A program made the position numbers and the translations under genes. This document shows, piece after piece, positions 38,538-48,413 of a stretch of 64,000 bases of DNA; position 1 is the stretch's first letter, and each line of letters opens with the position of its first letter. Origin of the DNA: Streptomyces eurythermus (GTDB lineage Bacteria > Actinomycetota > Actinomycetes > Streptomycetales > Streptomycetaceae). The stretch lies in assembly GCF_014649115.1 (NCBI RefSeq), contig NZ_BMSK01000024.1:1-64000 (forward strand), in the 5' to 3' direction. The notes under the pieces were generated by a model. It made no database searches. It was not told the origin of the DNA and saw only the letters and a program-made list of their open reading frames with translations.

Positions 38538-39623
38538 ATGGATCTGCCCGTCATGCCGCCCGTGAAGCCGATGCTCGCCAAGTCGGTGGCGAAGATCCCG
38601 CCGGGCATGCACTACGAGGCCAAGTGGGACGGCTTCCGGTCGATCGTGTTCCGTGACGGGGCCGAGGTCGAGCTGGGCAGCCGCACCGGCAAGCCTTTGA
38701 CCAGGTACTTTCCCGAGCTGGTCGAGGCGTTGAAGGAGCGGGTGCCCGAGCGGTGCGTGCTGGACGGGGAGATCGTGATCGCGCGCGGCGGGCGGCTGGA
38801 CTTCGACGCGCTGACCGAGCGCATCCACCCGGCCGCGTCCCGGGTGCGGATGCTGGCCGAGAAGAACCCGGCCTCCTTCGTCGCCTTCGACCTGCTGGCC
38901 CTGGACGACCACGCCCTGCTCGACGTACCGCTGACCGACCGCCGCGCCCTGCTGGACCGGGCCCTGGCGGACTCCACCCCGCCGGTGCATCTGGCGCCCT
39001 CGACGGCCGACATCGAGGTGGCCCGGCACTGGTTCGAGCAGTTCGAGGGCGCCGGACTGGACGGGGTCGTGGCCAAACCGCCCGACCTGCGCTATCTCCA
39101 GGACGAGCGGGCCATGTTCAAGGTGAAGCACGAGCGGACTGCGGACGTCGTCGTCGCCGGGTACCGCCTCCACAAGAGCGGCCCGGTCGTGGGCTCGTTG
39201 CTGCTGGGCCTCTACGACGAGCGGGGCCGGCTCCAGCACGTCGGCGTGTCGGCCGCGTTCTCCATGAAGAGGCGCGCCGAACTGGTCGACGAGCTCGAGC
39301 CGCTGCGGATGGACGATGTCTCCGGACACCCGTGGGCCGCCTGGACGGACGAGGCCGCGCACGAGACGGCCCGGCTGCCGGGCGCGCCGAGCCGCTGGTC
39401 CGGGAAGAAGGACCTGTCCTGGGTGCCGCTGCGGCCGGAGCGGGTGGCCGAGGTGGCCTACGACCACATGGAGAACGGACAGCGTTTCCGGCACACCGCC
39501 CGCTTCCGCCGCTGGCGCCCGGACCGTACGCCGGACAGCTGCACGTACACCCAGCTGGAGGAGCCGGTGCGGTACGACCTGGCGGAGGTGCTCGGCGAGA
39601 AGGGCTCCCGGGATCCCGGCTGA
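38538..39623 (+). CDS. ATP-dependent DNA ligase (NHEJ ligase module, LigC/LigD-LIG type)
   Basis: 361-residue ligase. The adenylation motif is EAKWDGFRSIVF (lysine nucleophile near residue 31), followed by DGEIVIARGG (motif III), PASFVAFDLLALD (motif IIIa), GLDGVVAKPPDL (motif IV) and MFKVKHERTADVVVAGYR (motif V); the OB-fold domain follows to the C-terminus. No nuclease or polymerase domain is fused. ATG 38538 lies 6 nt after CAGAAT (38526-38531) with only a GGAG touching the start, so a leaderless mRNA is likely. Divergent pairing with the POL gene suggests coordinated repair expression. Confidence 0.93.
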   Translation: MDLPVMPPVKPMLAKSVAKIPPGMHYEAKWDGFRSIVFRDGAEVELGSRTGKPLTRYFPELVEALKERVPERCVLDGEIVIARGGRLDFDALTERIHPAASRVRMLAEKNPASFVAFDLLALDDHALLDVPLTDRRALLDRALADSTPPVHLAPSTADIEVARHWFEQFEGAGLDGVVAKPPDLRYLQDERAMFKVKHERTADVVVAGYRLHKSGPVVGSLLLGLYDERGRLQHVGVSAAFSMKRRAELVDELEPLRMDDVSGHPWAAWTDEAAHETARLPGAPSRWSGKKDLSWVPLRPERVAEVAYDHMENGQRFRHTARFRRWRPDRTPDSCTYTQLEEPVRYDLAEVLGEKGSRDPG

Positions 39624-39641
39624 GCGTCCGCGACCGGCGCG

Positions 39642-40832
39642 CTACGGCTGCATGAGGATCTTGACGGCGCCGTCCTGCTTGCGCTGGAACATCTCGTAGG
39701 CGTGCGGCGCCTCCGCCAGCGGCAGCCGGTGCGTGGCGAAGTCGTCCACGCCGAGCGGGTCCTCGTCCGTGAGGTAGGGGATGATCTGGTCGCTCCAGCG
39801 GCGGACGTTGGCCTGGCCCATGCGGAGCTGGATCTGCTTGTCGAAGAGGGTGAGCATCGGCATCGGGTCCGCCATGCCGCCGTAGACGCCGCTCAGCGAG
39901 ATCGTGCCGCCGCGGCGGACCAGGTCGATCGCCATGTACAGGGCGCCGAGCCGGTCGATGCTGAAGCGTTCGGCGAGCGGACCGCTCAGTTTGCGGGGCA
40001 TCATCGCGGTCGCCGTCTGGGCGAGCTTGGCGGCGGCGCTGCCGTGCGCCTCGGTGCCCACCGCGTCGATCACGGCGTCCGGGCCGCGGCCGCCGGTCAC
40101 CTCACGGATCGCGTGGACCAGCGCCTTCTCGTCGTCGAAGGCCCTGATGTCGTACGTCTCGACCCCGCGCCGCTGCGCCCGGGCCAGCCGCTCGGGCACC
40201 AGGTCCACGCCGAAGACGCGTTCCGCGCCGCGGGCCCTGGCGATCCGGCAGGCCATGTCGCCGATCGGGCCGAGGCCGAGGACGGCGAGGGTTCCGCCGG
40301 GCGGGACGGCGGCGTACTCGACGGCCTGCCAGGCGGTGGGCAGCACGTCGGAGAGGTAGACGAACCGGTCGTCCGGCGGTCCCTCGGGGACCTTGATCGG
40401 GCCGAACTGGGCCTGCGGGACCCGTAGGTACTCGGCCTGGCCGCCGGGCACGGCACCGTACAGGCGGGTGTAGCCGAACAGGGCCGCGCCCATGCCCTCG
40501 CCGGTGACCTGGGTCGTCTCGCACTGGGTGGGCAGGCCCGTGTCGCACATGAAGCAGTGCCCGCAGGCGATCTGGAAGGGCACCACCACCCTGTCGCCGG
40601 GGCGCAGGTCCGGCACCTCCGGGCCGACCTCCTCCACGATGCCCATGGGTTCGTGACCGAGGATGTCGCCGGGCGTCATGAACGGGGTGAGCACCTCGTA
40701 CAGATGCAGGTCGGAGCCGCACAGTCCGGTGGACGTCACGCGGATGACGGCGTCCGTGGGTTCCTCGATCCGCGGGTCGGGCACGTCCTCGACCCGGACG
40801 TCCCGCTTGCCCTGCCAGGTGACTGCCTTCAT
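39642..40832 (-). CDS. Zinc-dependent alcohol dehydrogenase (formaldehyde-dehydrogenase-like MDR)
   Basis: 396-residue medium-chain dehydrogenase. Catalytic zinc ligands are in STGLCGSDLHLYE and GDILGHEPMGIVEEVG; the structural zinc lobe has four cysteines in ACGHCFMCDTGLPTQC. The NAD-binding motif is LAVLGLGPIGDMACRIARAR (about 188-207). The long insertion and the TAWQAVEYA segment resemble glutathione-independent formaldehyde dehydrogenases and threonine-dehydrogenase-like enzymes. Substrate is not known. It lies 106 bp downstream of pcaV on the same strand; no terminator was seen between them. Confidence 0.9.
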   Translation of the reverse strand: MKAVTWQGKRDVRVEDVPDPRIEEPTDAVIRVTSTGLCGSDLHLYEVLTPFMTPGDILGHEPMGIVEEVGPEVPDLRPGDRVVVPFQIACGHCFMCDTGLPTQCETTQVTGEGMGAALFGYTRLYGAVPGGQAEYLRVPQAQFGPIKVPEGPPDDRFVYLSDVLPTAWQAVEYAAVPPGGTLAVLGLGPIGDMACRIARARGAERVFGVDLVPERLARAQRRGVETYDIRAFDDEKALVHAIREVTGGRGPDAVIDAVGTEAHGSAAAKLAQTATAMMPRKLSGPLAERFSIDRLGALYMAIDLVRRGGTISLSGVYGGMADPMPMLTLFDKQIQLRMGQANVRRWSDQIIPYLTDEDPLGVDDFATHRLPLAEAPHAYEMFQRKQDGAVKILMQP

Positions 40833-40938
40833 GGGTCGCGCTCCCTACGTCACGTTCGGCCTCGTCCGTGCGGTGGCGGCCGGGTACCCGCGCGCACCGG
40901 GACCGAACCCGGCGGGGGACGGTGGCCGTGGAGGCCGG

Positions 40939-41424
40939 TCAGCCTTGGGCGGCCAGGGGCTCGGCCGGTTCGCGCGGGCCCTCGGCCGGGTTGCGCAGGC
41001 TCTCGGCCGCGTCGGCGACCCGGCGGATCAGGTCGAAGAAGACGGTCTGCTCCTCGGCGGACAGCGGGGCGAGGAAGACCTGGTTCATCCGGGCGGTGCG
41101 GACGGACAGCTTGCGGTGGGTGCGCGCGCCCTCGTCGGTGAGGCGGAGCAGGAAGCGCCGGCCGTCGCGCGGGTCGCGCACCTTGTGCAGCAGCCCGCGG
41201 CGGTCGAGCCGGCTGATCACCTCGGCGATGGTGGAGCGGTCCAGGCCCACCCGCTCCCCCACGGTCCGCTGGTCGAGTCCGGGTTCGGCGACGAGCGCGT
41301 TCATGACCGCGAACTGCGGCGAGGTGATCTCCTCCGAGACCATCGTGTTCCACAGCAGGTAGTGCGCCTGCTGGAGCCGCCGGGCGAGGTGTCCGGGATG
41401 GGTGGTGAGATCCACCGCGGCCAT
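40939..41424 (-). CDS. pcaV: PcaV, MarR-family repressor of the protocatechuate operon
   Basis: 161-residue winged helix-turn-helix repressor. MarR features: SPQFAVMNALVAEPGLDQRT, then VGERVGLDRSTIAEVISRLD (recognition helix, about 63-82) and the wing KVRDPRDGRRFLLRLT. Divergent placement next to pcaI, as in S. coelicolor, identifies it as PcaV, which releases DNA on binding protocatechuate. The start ATG 41424 has GGGGAGCG 5 nt upstream. A dyad that overlaps its own leader (41444-41462) is the likely operator, so it should also repress itself. Confidence 0.93.
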   Translation of the reverse strand: MAAVDLTTHPGHLARRLQQAHYLLWNTMVSEEITSPQFAVMNALVAEPGLDQRTVGERVGLDRSTIAEVISRLDRRGLLHKVRDPRDGRRFLLRLTDEGARTHRKLSVRTARMNQVFLAPLSAEEQTVFFDLIRRVADAAESLRNPAEGPREPAEPLAAQG

Positions 41425-41443
41425 GTGCGCTCCCCTGATCGAT

Positions 41444-41462
41444 TCGTTGGTGCACTGAACGA
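41444..41462. promoter_or_regulatory. Likely PcaV operator
   Basis: TCGTT (41444-41448) and AACGA (41458-41462) form a dyad around the self-complementary GTGCAC. It lies 20 bp before pcaV and 150 bp before pcaI. A TTGACG hexamer at 41517-41522 with a weak CAGCGT 17 bp later could be the pcaI promoter. Confidence 0.5.
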
Positions 41463-41611
41463 TACCCGGCCGCCGAACCGGCTGTCTTGTTCTGTGGCCG
41501 CGCAAAAATCCAGGTCTTGACGGCTTTCGTCTCCGGTGGCAGCGTGAGCGGCACCTCACGAATTGCTCAGTGCCCTGACTATCTGGGGACCGGAGAGACG
41601 GAGCTTCACGC

Positions 41612-42367
41612 ATGGACAAGGTGGTGGCCACCGCCGGCGAGGCGGTGGCCGATGTGCCGGACGGCGCGTCCCTCGCCGTCGGCGGGTTCGGGCTCAGCGG
41701 CGTGCCCGACGTGCTGATCCAGGCGCTGTACGAGCGCGGGGTCGGCGGGCTGAAGGTGGTGTCGAACAACTGCGGGGCGATGGAGTCCGGGCTGGCGGTG
41801 CTGCTGGCCGCGGGCCGGATCACCCGGGTGACCGGCTCGTACATCGGCGGCAACAAGGAGTTCGCGCGCCAGTATCTGGCCGGTGAGCTGGAGCTGGAGC
41901 TGATCCCGCAGGGCACGCTGGCCGAACGGCTGCGCGCGGGCGGCGCCGGCATCCCCGCCTTCTACACCCCGGCCGGCGTCGGCACCCAGGTCGCCGAGGG
42001 CGGGCTGCCCTGGCGCTACGACGGCTCGGGCGGGGTCGCGCTTGCTTCGCCGCCGAAGGAGGTGCGGGAGTTCGACGGCGTGGAGTACGTGCTGGAGCGG
42101 GGCATCCGCACCGACTTCGCGCTGGTCAGGGCCGCGCGCGGGGACCGGCACGGAAACCTGGTGTTCCGCAGGTCGGCGCGGAACTTCAACCCGTTGGCCG
42201 CGATGGCCGGCCGGGTCACCATCGCCGAGGTGGAGGAGCTGGTCGAGCCCGGCGCGATCGATCCGGACGAGGTGCACGTGCCGGGCGTCTTCGTGCAGCG
42301 GGTGGTGCCGCTCACCCCTGAGCAGGCGGCGGACAAGCGGATCGAGTTCCGGACGGTGAGCGGCTGA
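41612..42367 (+). CDS. pcaI: 3-oxoadipate CoA-transferase subunit A
   Basis: 251-residue alpha subunit of the enzyme that moves CoA from succinyl-CoA to beta-ketoadipate. Family motifs: GASLAVGGFGLSGVPDVLI near the N-terminus, SNNCGAMESGLAVLL, SYIGGNKEFARQYLAGELELE and PQGTLAERLRAGGAGIPAFY. It forms a heterodimer with PcaJ. The stop TGA (42365-42367) overlaps the pcaJ ATG by one base, giving translational coupling. First gene of the catabolic operon under PcaV. Confidence 0.95.
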   Translation: MDKVVATAGEAVADVPDGASLAVGGFGLSGVPDVLIQALYERGVGGLKVVSNNCGAMESGLAVLLAAGRITRVTGSYIGGNKEFARQYLAGELELELIPQGTLAERLRAGGAGIPAFYTPAGVGTQVAEGGLPWRYDGSGGVALASPPKEVREFDGVEYVLERGIRTDFALVRAARGDRHGNLVFRRSARNFNPLAAMAGRVTIAEVEELVEPGAIDPDEVHVPGVFVQRVVPLTPEQAADKRIEFRTVSG

Positions 42368-43011
42368 TGGCCTGGACACGCGAGGAGATGGCCGCCCGCG
42401 CGGCCCGTGAGCTGCGGGACGGCCAGTACGTGAACCTGGGGATCGGCTTGCCGACGCTGATCCCGAACCATCTCCCCGAGGGGGTCGAGGTGGTACTGGA
42501 GTCGGAGAACGGCATTCTCGGCACCGGCCCCTACCCCACGGAGGACCAGGTCGACCCCGATCTGATCAACGCGGGCAAGGAGACCGTGACGGTGCTGCCG
42601 GGCGCCTCCTTCTTCGACTCGGCGCTGTCCTTCGCGATGATCCGCGGCGGGCACATCGACGTGGCCGTGCTCGGCGCGATGCAGGTGTCCGCCCGGGGCG
42701 ACCTGGCCAACTGGGCGGTGCCCGGGAAGCTGGTCACCGGGATCGGGGGCGCGATGGACCTGGTGCACGGTGCCCGGCAGGTGATCGTGGTGATGACGCA
42801 CACCGCGAAGGACGGCTCGGCGAAGATCCTCAAGGAGTGCACGCTGCCGTTGACCGGCAAGGGGTGTGTGAACCGAGTCATCACGGATCTGGCGGTACTG
42901 GACGTCACCGCGGAGGGGCTGACACTGACGGAGACCGCGCCGGGTGTGAGCGTGGACGAGGTCATCGCCAGGACGGACGCGGAACTGAGCGTTGCGGAGG
43001 ATCTGTTGTGA
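42367..43011 (+). CDS. pcaJ: 3-oxoadipate CoA-transferase subunit B
   Basis: 214-residue beta subunit. The catalytic glutamate is in the SENG motif VVLESENGILGTGPYP (about residues 40-55); YVNLGIGLPTLIPNHLP and GASFFDSALSFAMIRGGHID are typical. It completes the active enzyme with PcaI. Its TGA (43009-43011) is overlapped by a GTG that opens a repeat-built ORF instead of leading directly to pcaF. Confidence 0.95.
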   Translation: MAWTREEMAARAARELRDGQYVNLGIGLPTLIPNHLPEGVEVVLESENGILGTGPYPTEDQVDPDLINAGKETVTVLPGASFFDSALSFAMIRGGHIDVAVLGAMQVSARGDLANWAVPGKLVTGIGGAMDLVHGARQVIVVMTHTAKDGSAKILKECTLPLTGKGCVNRVITDLAVLDVTAEGLTLTETAPGVSVDEVIARTDAELSVAEDLL

Positions 43012-43180
43012 ACCGAGCTCACACGGTTCCCACCGCTCACGCCGCCGCCAGCCTCGGCGCTGTGAACCCCGCTCACACCGCCGCACCCACCCCGCACGCC
43101 ACCGTCGGCCTCGGCACCGTGAACCCCGCTACCCCCGCTGATCCCGTTGACCCGGTTCACACCGCAAAGGCACACACACT

Positions 43181-43184
<4 letters not shown>
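43008..43184 (+). CDS. 58-codon repeat-built ORF between pcaJ and pcaF
   Basis: GTG 43008 overlaps the pcaJ stop and the frame ends in a TGA that overlaps the pcaF GTG (GTGA, 43181-43184). The peptide consists of repeats VNRAHTVPTAHAAASLGA, VNPAHTAAPTPHATVGLGT and VNPATPADPVDPVHTAKAHTL, each starting at a GTGAAC (43008, 43062, 43119). PcaF itself starts VNTAHTPKP, so its N-terminus is a fourth copy. The frame probably couples pcaF translation to pcaJ; whether the peptide has a function is unknown. No homologue is known to me. Confidence 0.5.

Positions 43185-43198
<14 letters not shown>
43008..43198 (+). repeat. Four degenerate copies of GTGAAC-CCCGCTCACACC
   Basis: Copies start at 43008, 43062, 43119 and 43181 (spacings 54, 57 and 62 bp). 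The last includes the pcaF start codon. The 62-bp spacing breaks the codon phase and creates the GTGA stop-start overlap. Confidence 0.75.
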
Positions 43199-44401
<1,203 letters not shown>

Positions 44402-44420
44402 GGAAGCGTCAGGTAGCAGC

Positions 44421-45194
44421 ATGACTCTCACCCAGCAGGACATCGACCAGGAGATGGCCGCGGAGCGCGTCGCGTACGCCAAGCGCGTCGCCGACGGCGC
44501 GCCCGTCGAGCACCATCCGCGCCGCGATTACGCGCCGTACCGCTCCTCCGTGCTGCGCCATCCGAAGCAGCCCCTGGTGGCGATCGACACGCGCCGGGAC
44601 CCGGAGCTGGTGGAGCTGCGCTCGCCCGCCTTCGGGGAGCGGGACATCACCGAGATCGACAACGACCTCACCCGGCAGCACACCGGGGAGCCCGTCGGTG
44701 AGCGCATCACGGTCTCCGGGCGGCTGCTGGACCGCGACGGGCGCCCGGTGCGCGGTCAGCTGATCGAGATCTGGCAGGCCAACTCGGCCGGGCGGTACGC
44801 CCATCGGCGCGAGCAGCACGACGCGCCGCTGGACCCGAACTTCACGGGGGTCGGCCGTACCCTCACCGACGCCGAGGGCCGCTATCACTTCACCACCATC
44901 CAGCCGGGCCCCTATCCCTGGCGCAACCACGTGAACGCCTGGCGTCCTGCCCATATCCACTTCTCGGTGTTCGGGACGGCGTTCACCCAGCGGCTGGTGA
45001 CCCAGATGTACTTCCCGAACGACCCGCTGTTCCCCCACGACCCGATCCTGCAGTCGGTGACGGACGAGGCGGCCCGGCAGCGGCTGGTCGCCACCTACGA
45101 CCACGGGCTGTCGGTGCCCGAGTTCTCCCTGGGCTACCGCTGGGACATCGTGCTGGACGGCCCGGCCGCCACCTGGATCGAAGAAGGACGCTGA
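44421..45194 (+). CDS. pcaH: Protocatechuate 3,4-dioxygenase beta subunit
   Basis: 257-residue iron-binding subunit of the intradiol ring-cleavage enzyme that opens protocatechuate to 3-carboxy-cis,cis-muconate. Iron ligands are expected in IWQANSAGRYAHRREQHDAP (Tyr), then QPGPYPWRNHVNAWRPAHIHFS (Tyr, two His), all present. ATG 44421 follows AGGTAG by 5-6 nt, 19 bp after pcaF. pcaG begins 5 bp after its stop. Confidence 0.96.
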   Translation: MTLTQQDIDQEMAAERVAYAKRVADGAPVEHHPRRDYAPYRSSVLRHPKQPLVAIDTRRDPELVELRSPAFGERDITEIDNDLTRQHTGEPVGERITVSGRLLDRDGRPVRGQLIEIWQANSAGRYAHRREQHDAPLDPNFTGVGRTLTDAEGRYHFTTIQPGPYPWRNHVNAWRPAHIHFSVFGTAFTQRLVTQMYFPNDPLFPHDPILQSVTDEAARQRLVATYDHGLSVPEFSLGYRWDIVLDGPAATWIEEGR

Positions 45195-45199
45195 CCGCC

Positions 45200-45802
45200 A
45201 TGACGCTCATCGACCCGGGCAGCCCGGAGCAGGTGCTGCCCACGCCGTCCCACACGGTCGGCCCGTTCTACGGGTACGCGCTGCCGTTCCGCGGCGGCGA
45301 GGAGATCGCCCCGCTCGGTCATCCGGACACCGTCACCGTGCACGGCTACGTCCTCGACGGCGCGGGCGATCCGCTGCCCGACGCGCTGCTCGAGGTGTGG
45401 GGCCCGCGGCCCGACGGCACGGTGCCGCGGGCGGACGGCGCGCTGCGGCGGGACCCGGCCACGGGCGGCTTCCTGGGCCGCAACGGCGTGGAGTTCACCG
45501 GCTGGGGGCGGATCCAGACGGATGCGGACGGGCACTGGTACGTACGTACGCTGCGCCCCGGCGCGCGCGGGGGCAACGCGCCCTACCTCAGTGTCTGCGT
45601 CTTCGCGCGAGGGCTGCTCGTACATCTGTTCACTCGTATCTACCTGCCGGGTGACGACACCGCCCTGGCCGCCGACCCGCTGCTCACCCGAGTGGGCGAC
45701 CGGCGGGACACGCTGATCGCGGGTGACGAGGGGAACGGCACCTACCGTTTCGACATCCGCCTTCAGGGCGAAGGCGAGACGGTCTTCCTGGAGTACCAGT
45801 GA
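45200..45802 (+). CDS. pcaG: Protocatechuate 3,4-dioxygenase alpha subunit
   Basis: 200-residue partner of PcaH; same jelly-roll fold but without the iron ligands. Family start: PSHTVGPFYGYALPF, followed by VHGYVLDGAGDPLPDALLEV and the strand FLGRNGVEFTGWGRIQTDADG; the C-terminus ends in RFDIRLQGEGETVFLEYQ. It supplies part of the active-site wall. Its TGA overlaps the GTG of pcaB by four bases. Confidence 0.95.
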   Translation: MTLIDPGSPEQVLPTPSHTVGPFYGYALPFRGGEEIAPLGHPDTVTVHGYVLDGAGDPLPDALLEVWGPRPDGTVPRADGALRRDPATGGFLGRNGVEFTGWGRIQTDADGHWYVRTLRPGARGGNAPYLSVCVFARGLLVHLFTRIYLPGDDTALAADPLLTRVGDRRDTLIAGDEGNGTYRFDIRLQGEGETVFLEYQ

Positions 45803-47136
45803 CACCCGAGTTCCCTTCCTGCGCCGACACCGGTCTGCTGGCCCCCGGGCGGGGGGCGGCCGCCGTGTCCGAGACCGGCGACCCCGCTTATCTGCGGGCG
45901 CTGCTCGACGCCGAGGCCGCGCTGACCCGGGCGCAGGCCGCGCTCGGGCTCGCCCCGCCCGAGGCCGCGGCGGCGGTGGCCGAGGCGGCCGACCCGGCAC
46001 GGTACGACCTGCGCTCGCTGGCCGCCCGCGCCGCCGGCGGCGGCAATCCGGTGATCCCGCTGGCCGCCGACCTGACCGCGGCGGTCGGTGCCGAGTACGG
46101 CCCCTACGTCCACCGGGGTGCCACCAGCCAGGACATCATGGACACGGCGACGATGCTGGTCGCCGTGCGCGCCCTCGGTCCGGTCCTGGCCGACCTCGGG
46201 CGCGCCGAGCGGGCACTGGCCCGTCTCGCGGCCGGGCACCGGGACACCGTGCTGCCGGGCCGGACGCTCACCCAGCACGCCGTACCGACCACGTTCGGGC
46301 TGAAGGCGGCCGGCTGGCGCGCGCTGGTCCTGGACGCGCGCGACCGCCTCACCCGGGTACGCGACTCGCTGCCGGCCCAGCTCGGCGGGGCCGCCGGAAC
46401 CCTGGCGGCGTTCCAGGCGTACGGCGCCCCGGACCCGGCCGTGCTGACGGAGGCGTACGCCCGTGAAGTCGGGCTGGCCGCACCCGTGTTGCCCTGGCAC
46501 ACGCTGCGCACGCCGATCGCGGATCTGGCCGGGTGCCTGGCCTTCACGGTGGGCGCGCTGGGCAAGCTCGCCGTGGACGTGCTGACGTTGTCGCGCACCG
46601 AGATCGGCGAGGTGAGCGAGGGCGACGGGGGCGGCTCGTCCGCCATGCCGCACAAGGCGAACCCGGTGCGCGCCACGCTCCTGGCGTCCGCCGCCCGGCA
46701 GGCTCCCCAGCTCGCGGCGACGCTGTACGGCTGCCTGGCCGCCGAGGACGAGCGGCCGGCCGGCGCCTGGCACGCCGAGTGGGAGCCGCTGCGTGATCTG
46801 CTCCGGCTGGTGGGCGGCGCGGCCGGACAGGCGGCGGAGCTGGCCGAGGGGCTGCGGGTGCACCCGGACGCGATGCGCGACGATCTCGGCCGCACCCGGG
46901 GGCTGATCGTCTCCGAGCGGCTGACCGCCGTCCTCGCGCCCGTCCTCGGGCGGGCGCGGGCCAAGGAGCTGCTGACCGAACTGGCCCGCCGCGCCCACTC
47001 CGAGAACCGCCCGCTGCGCGAACTCCTCGAAGAACAGGAGGAGTTGGCGGGCCTCGATCTGGCCGAGGCGACCGACCCCGCCCGGTACACCGGTTTCGCC
47101 GGCATCCTCACCGACCGTGCTCTGGAGCGACGTTGA
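45799..47136 (+). CDS. pcaB: 3-carboxy-cis,cis-muconate cycloisomerase
   Basis: 445-residue member of the fumarase/adenylosuccinate-lyase superfamily that cyclises carboxymuconate to 4-carboxymuconolactone. The superfamily signature GSSAMPHKANPV (about 275-286) is intact, with YVHRGATSQDIMDTATML (about 99-116) and GRTLTQHAVPTTFGLKAAGW as the other active-site regions. Start GTG 45799 within GTGA; its own TGA overlaps the TTG start of pcaL, so the whole pca mRNA is tightly coupled. Confidence 0.95.
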   Translation: MTPEFPSCADTGLLAPGRGAAAVSETGDPAYLRALLDAEAALTRAQAALGLAPPEAAAAVAEAADPARYDLRSLAARAAGGGNPVIPLAADLTAAVGAEYGPYVHRGATSQDIMDTATMLVAVRALGPVLADLGRAERALARLAAGHRDTVLPGRTLTQHAVPTTFGLKAAGWRALVLDARDRLTRVRDSLPAQLGGAAGTLAAFQAYGAPDPAVLTEAYAREVGLAAPVLPWHTLRTPIADLAGCLAFTVGALGKLAVDVLTLSRTEIGEVSEGDGGGSSAMPHKANPVRATLLASAARQAPQLAATLYGCLAAEDERPAGAWHAEWEPLRDLLRLVGGAAGQAAELAEGLRVHPDAMRDDLGRTRGLIVSERLTAVLAPVLGRARAKELLTELARRAHSENRPLRELLEEQEELAGLDLAEATDPARYTGFAGILTDRALERR

Positions 47137-48254
47137 CCGTGACCCTCCTCAACCACCGTGCGGAAGGCCCCGCTTCCGCGCCGCCGCTGCTGCTCGGGCC
47201 CTCGCTCGGCACCTCGCTCGCCCTGTGGGACCGGGTGGCGCCCGAACTGTCCGCAAGCCACCGGGTGATCTGCTGGGACCTGCCGGGGCACGGCGGTTCG
47301 GCGGCGGACCTGATCGGGCCGGGCGCGACCGTCGGCGATCTGGCCGCGCTGGTGCTGGCGCTCGCCGACACGCTCGGCGTCGACCGGTTCGCCTACGCGG
47401 GCGTGTCCCTGGGCGGGGCGGTCGGCCTGCACCTGGCCGTCCACCACCCCGAGCGGCTGACCTCGCTGGCGGTGCTGTGCTCCTCGGCCCGCTTCGGCGG
47501 CGCGGCGCCCTGGCGGGAGCGGGCGGAGCGGGTGCGCCGCGAGGGACTGGAGTGGCTGGCCGAGAGCGCCGACGCGCGCTGGTTCACGCCCGGGTTCAGC
47601 GTGCCGGAACTGGTCCGGGACCACCGTACGGCCGACCCGGAGGCGTATGCCGCCTGCTGCGACGCGCTGGCCTCGTTCGACCTGCGCGACCGGCTCGCCG
47701 GGATCACCGTACCGACGCTGTGCGTGGCCGGGCGGGAGGATCCCGCGACCCCGCCCGCGCATCTGAGGGAGATCGCGGACGCGGTGCCGGGGGCGGCGCT
47801 GGTGGAGCTGCCCGGGGCTTCTCATCTGGCCCCGGCGCAGGTCCCCCGGGCGGTGCTGGCGGCACTGCGCACCCAGCTCGACGGGCCGCCGGCGAGCGGT
47901 CTCGCGGTGCGCCGCCAGGTGCTGGGCGACGCCCATGTGGACCGCGCGCAGGCCCGGCAGACCCCGTTCACCGCCCGCTTCCAGGACTTCATCTCGCGCT
48001 ACGCGTGGGGCGAGATCTGGACCGACCCGACGCTGTCGCGCCGCGAGCGCAGCATGATCACGCTGACCGCGCTGGTCGCGCACGGCCACTACGAGGAGCT
48101 GGCGATGCATGTCCGGGCGGCCCGGCGCAACGGGCTGACGCCGGAGGAGATCGGCGCGGTGCTGTTGCAGACCGCCGTGTACTGCGGCGTGCCGGCGGCC
48201 AACTCGGCGTTCGCGACGGCCCAGCGGGTGCTCGCCGAGGAGGAACCGGGCTGA
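47133..48254 (+). CDS. pcaL: PcaL: fused 3-oxoadipate enol-lactonase and 4-carboxymuconolactone decarboxylase
   Basis: 373 residues. The first 245 are an alpha/beta hydrolase (PcaD) with the nucleophile elbow AYAGVSLGGAVGLHLA, DLPGHGGSA and the His in GASHLAP; the last 120 are the PcaC decarboxylase (ARQTPFTARFQDFISRYAWG then RERSMITLTALVAHGHYEE and VLLQTAVYCGVPAANSAF). The fusion is characteristic of actinobacterial pathways and performs two consecutive steps. The start is TTG 47133 (TTGA overlap with pcaB); GTG 47139 is an alternative. Confidence 0.95.
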   Translation: MTVTLLNHRAEGPASAPPLLLGPSLGTSLALWDRVAPELSASHRVICWDLPGHGGSAADLIGPGATVGDLAALVLALADTLGVDRFAYAGVSLGGAVGLHLAVHHPERLTSLAVLCSSARFGGAAPWRERAERVRREGLEWLAESADARWFTPGFSVPELVRDHRTADPEAYAACCDALASFDLRDRLAGITVPTLCVAGREDPATPPAHLREIADAVPGAALVELPGASHLAPAQVPRAVLAALRTQLDGPPASGLAVRRQVLGDAHVDRAQARQTPFTARFQDFISRYAWGEIWTDPTLSRRERSMITLTALVAHGHYEELAMHVRAARRNGLTPEEIGAVLLQTAVYCGVPAANSAFATAQRVLAEEEPG

Positions 48255-48332
48255 CCGGCGAGGAAGATGCCCCTGCCGGTCGTCCCGCCATGAGGCCGGC
48301 GTTCAGCGGCGGTACCGTGGCGCGCGGCTCGT

Positions 48333-48404
48333 TCAGGCCCGTCGGACCGCCTTGATGAGCAACGTGTCGACGCCGATGCTGGTGAACCCGGACTCGTCCA
48401 AGAC
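48333..48404 (-). pseudogene. Possible C-terminal remnant of a lost gene (methyltransferase-like)
   Basis: Reading leftward to a TGA at 48335-48333, the frame gives VLDESGFTSIGVDTLLIKAV then RRA, which looks like a true protein C-terminus, of the kind that ends class I SAM-dependent methyltransferases. A stop codon closes the frame just upstream, so only about 24 codons remain. The assignment is weak. Confidence 0.3.
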
Positions 48405-48413
48405 GTGCCAAGG

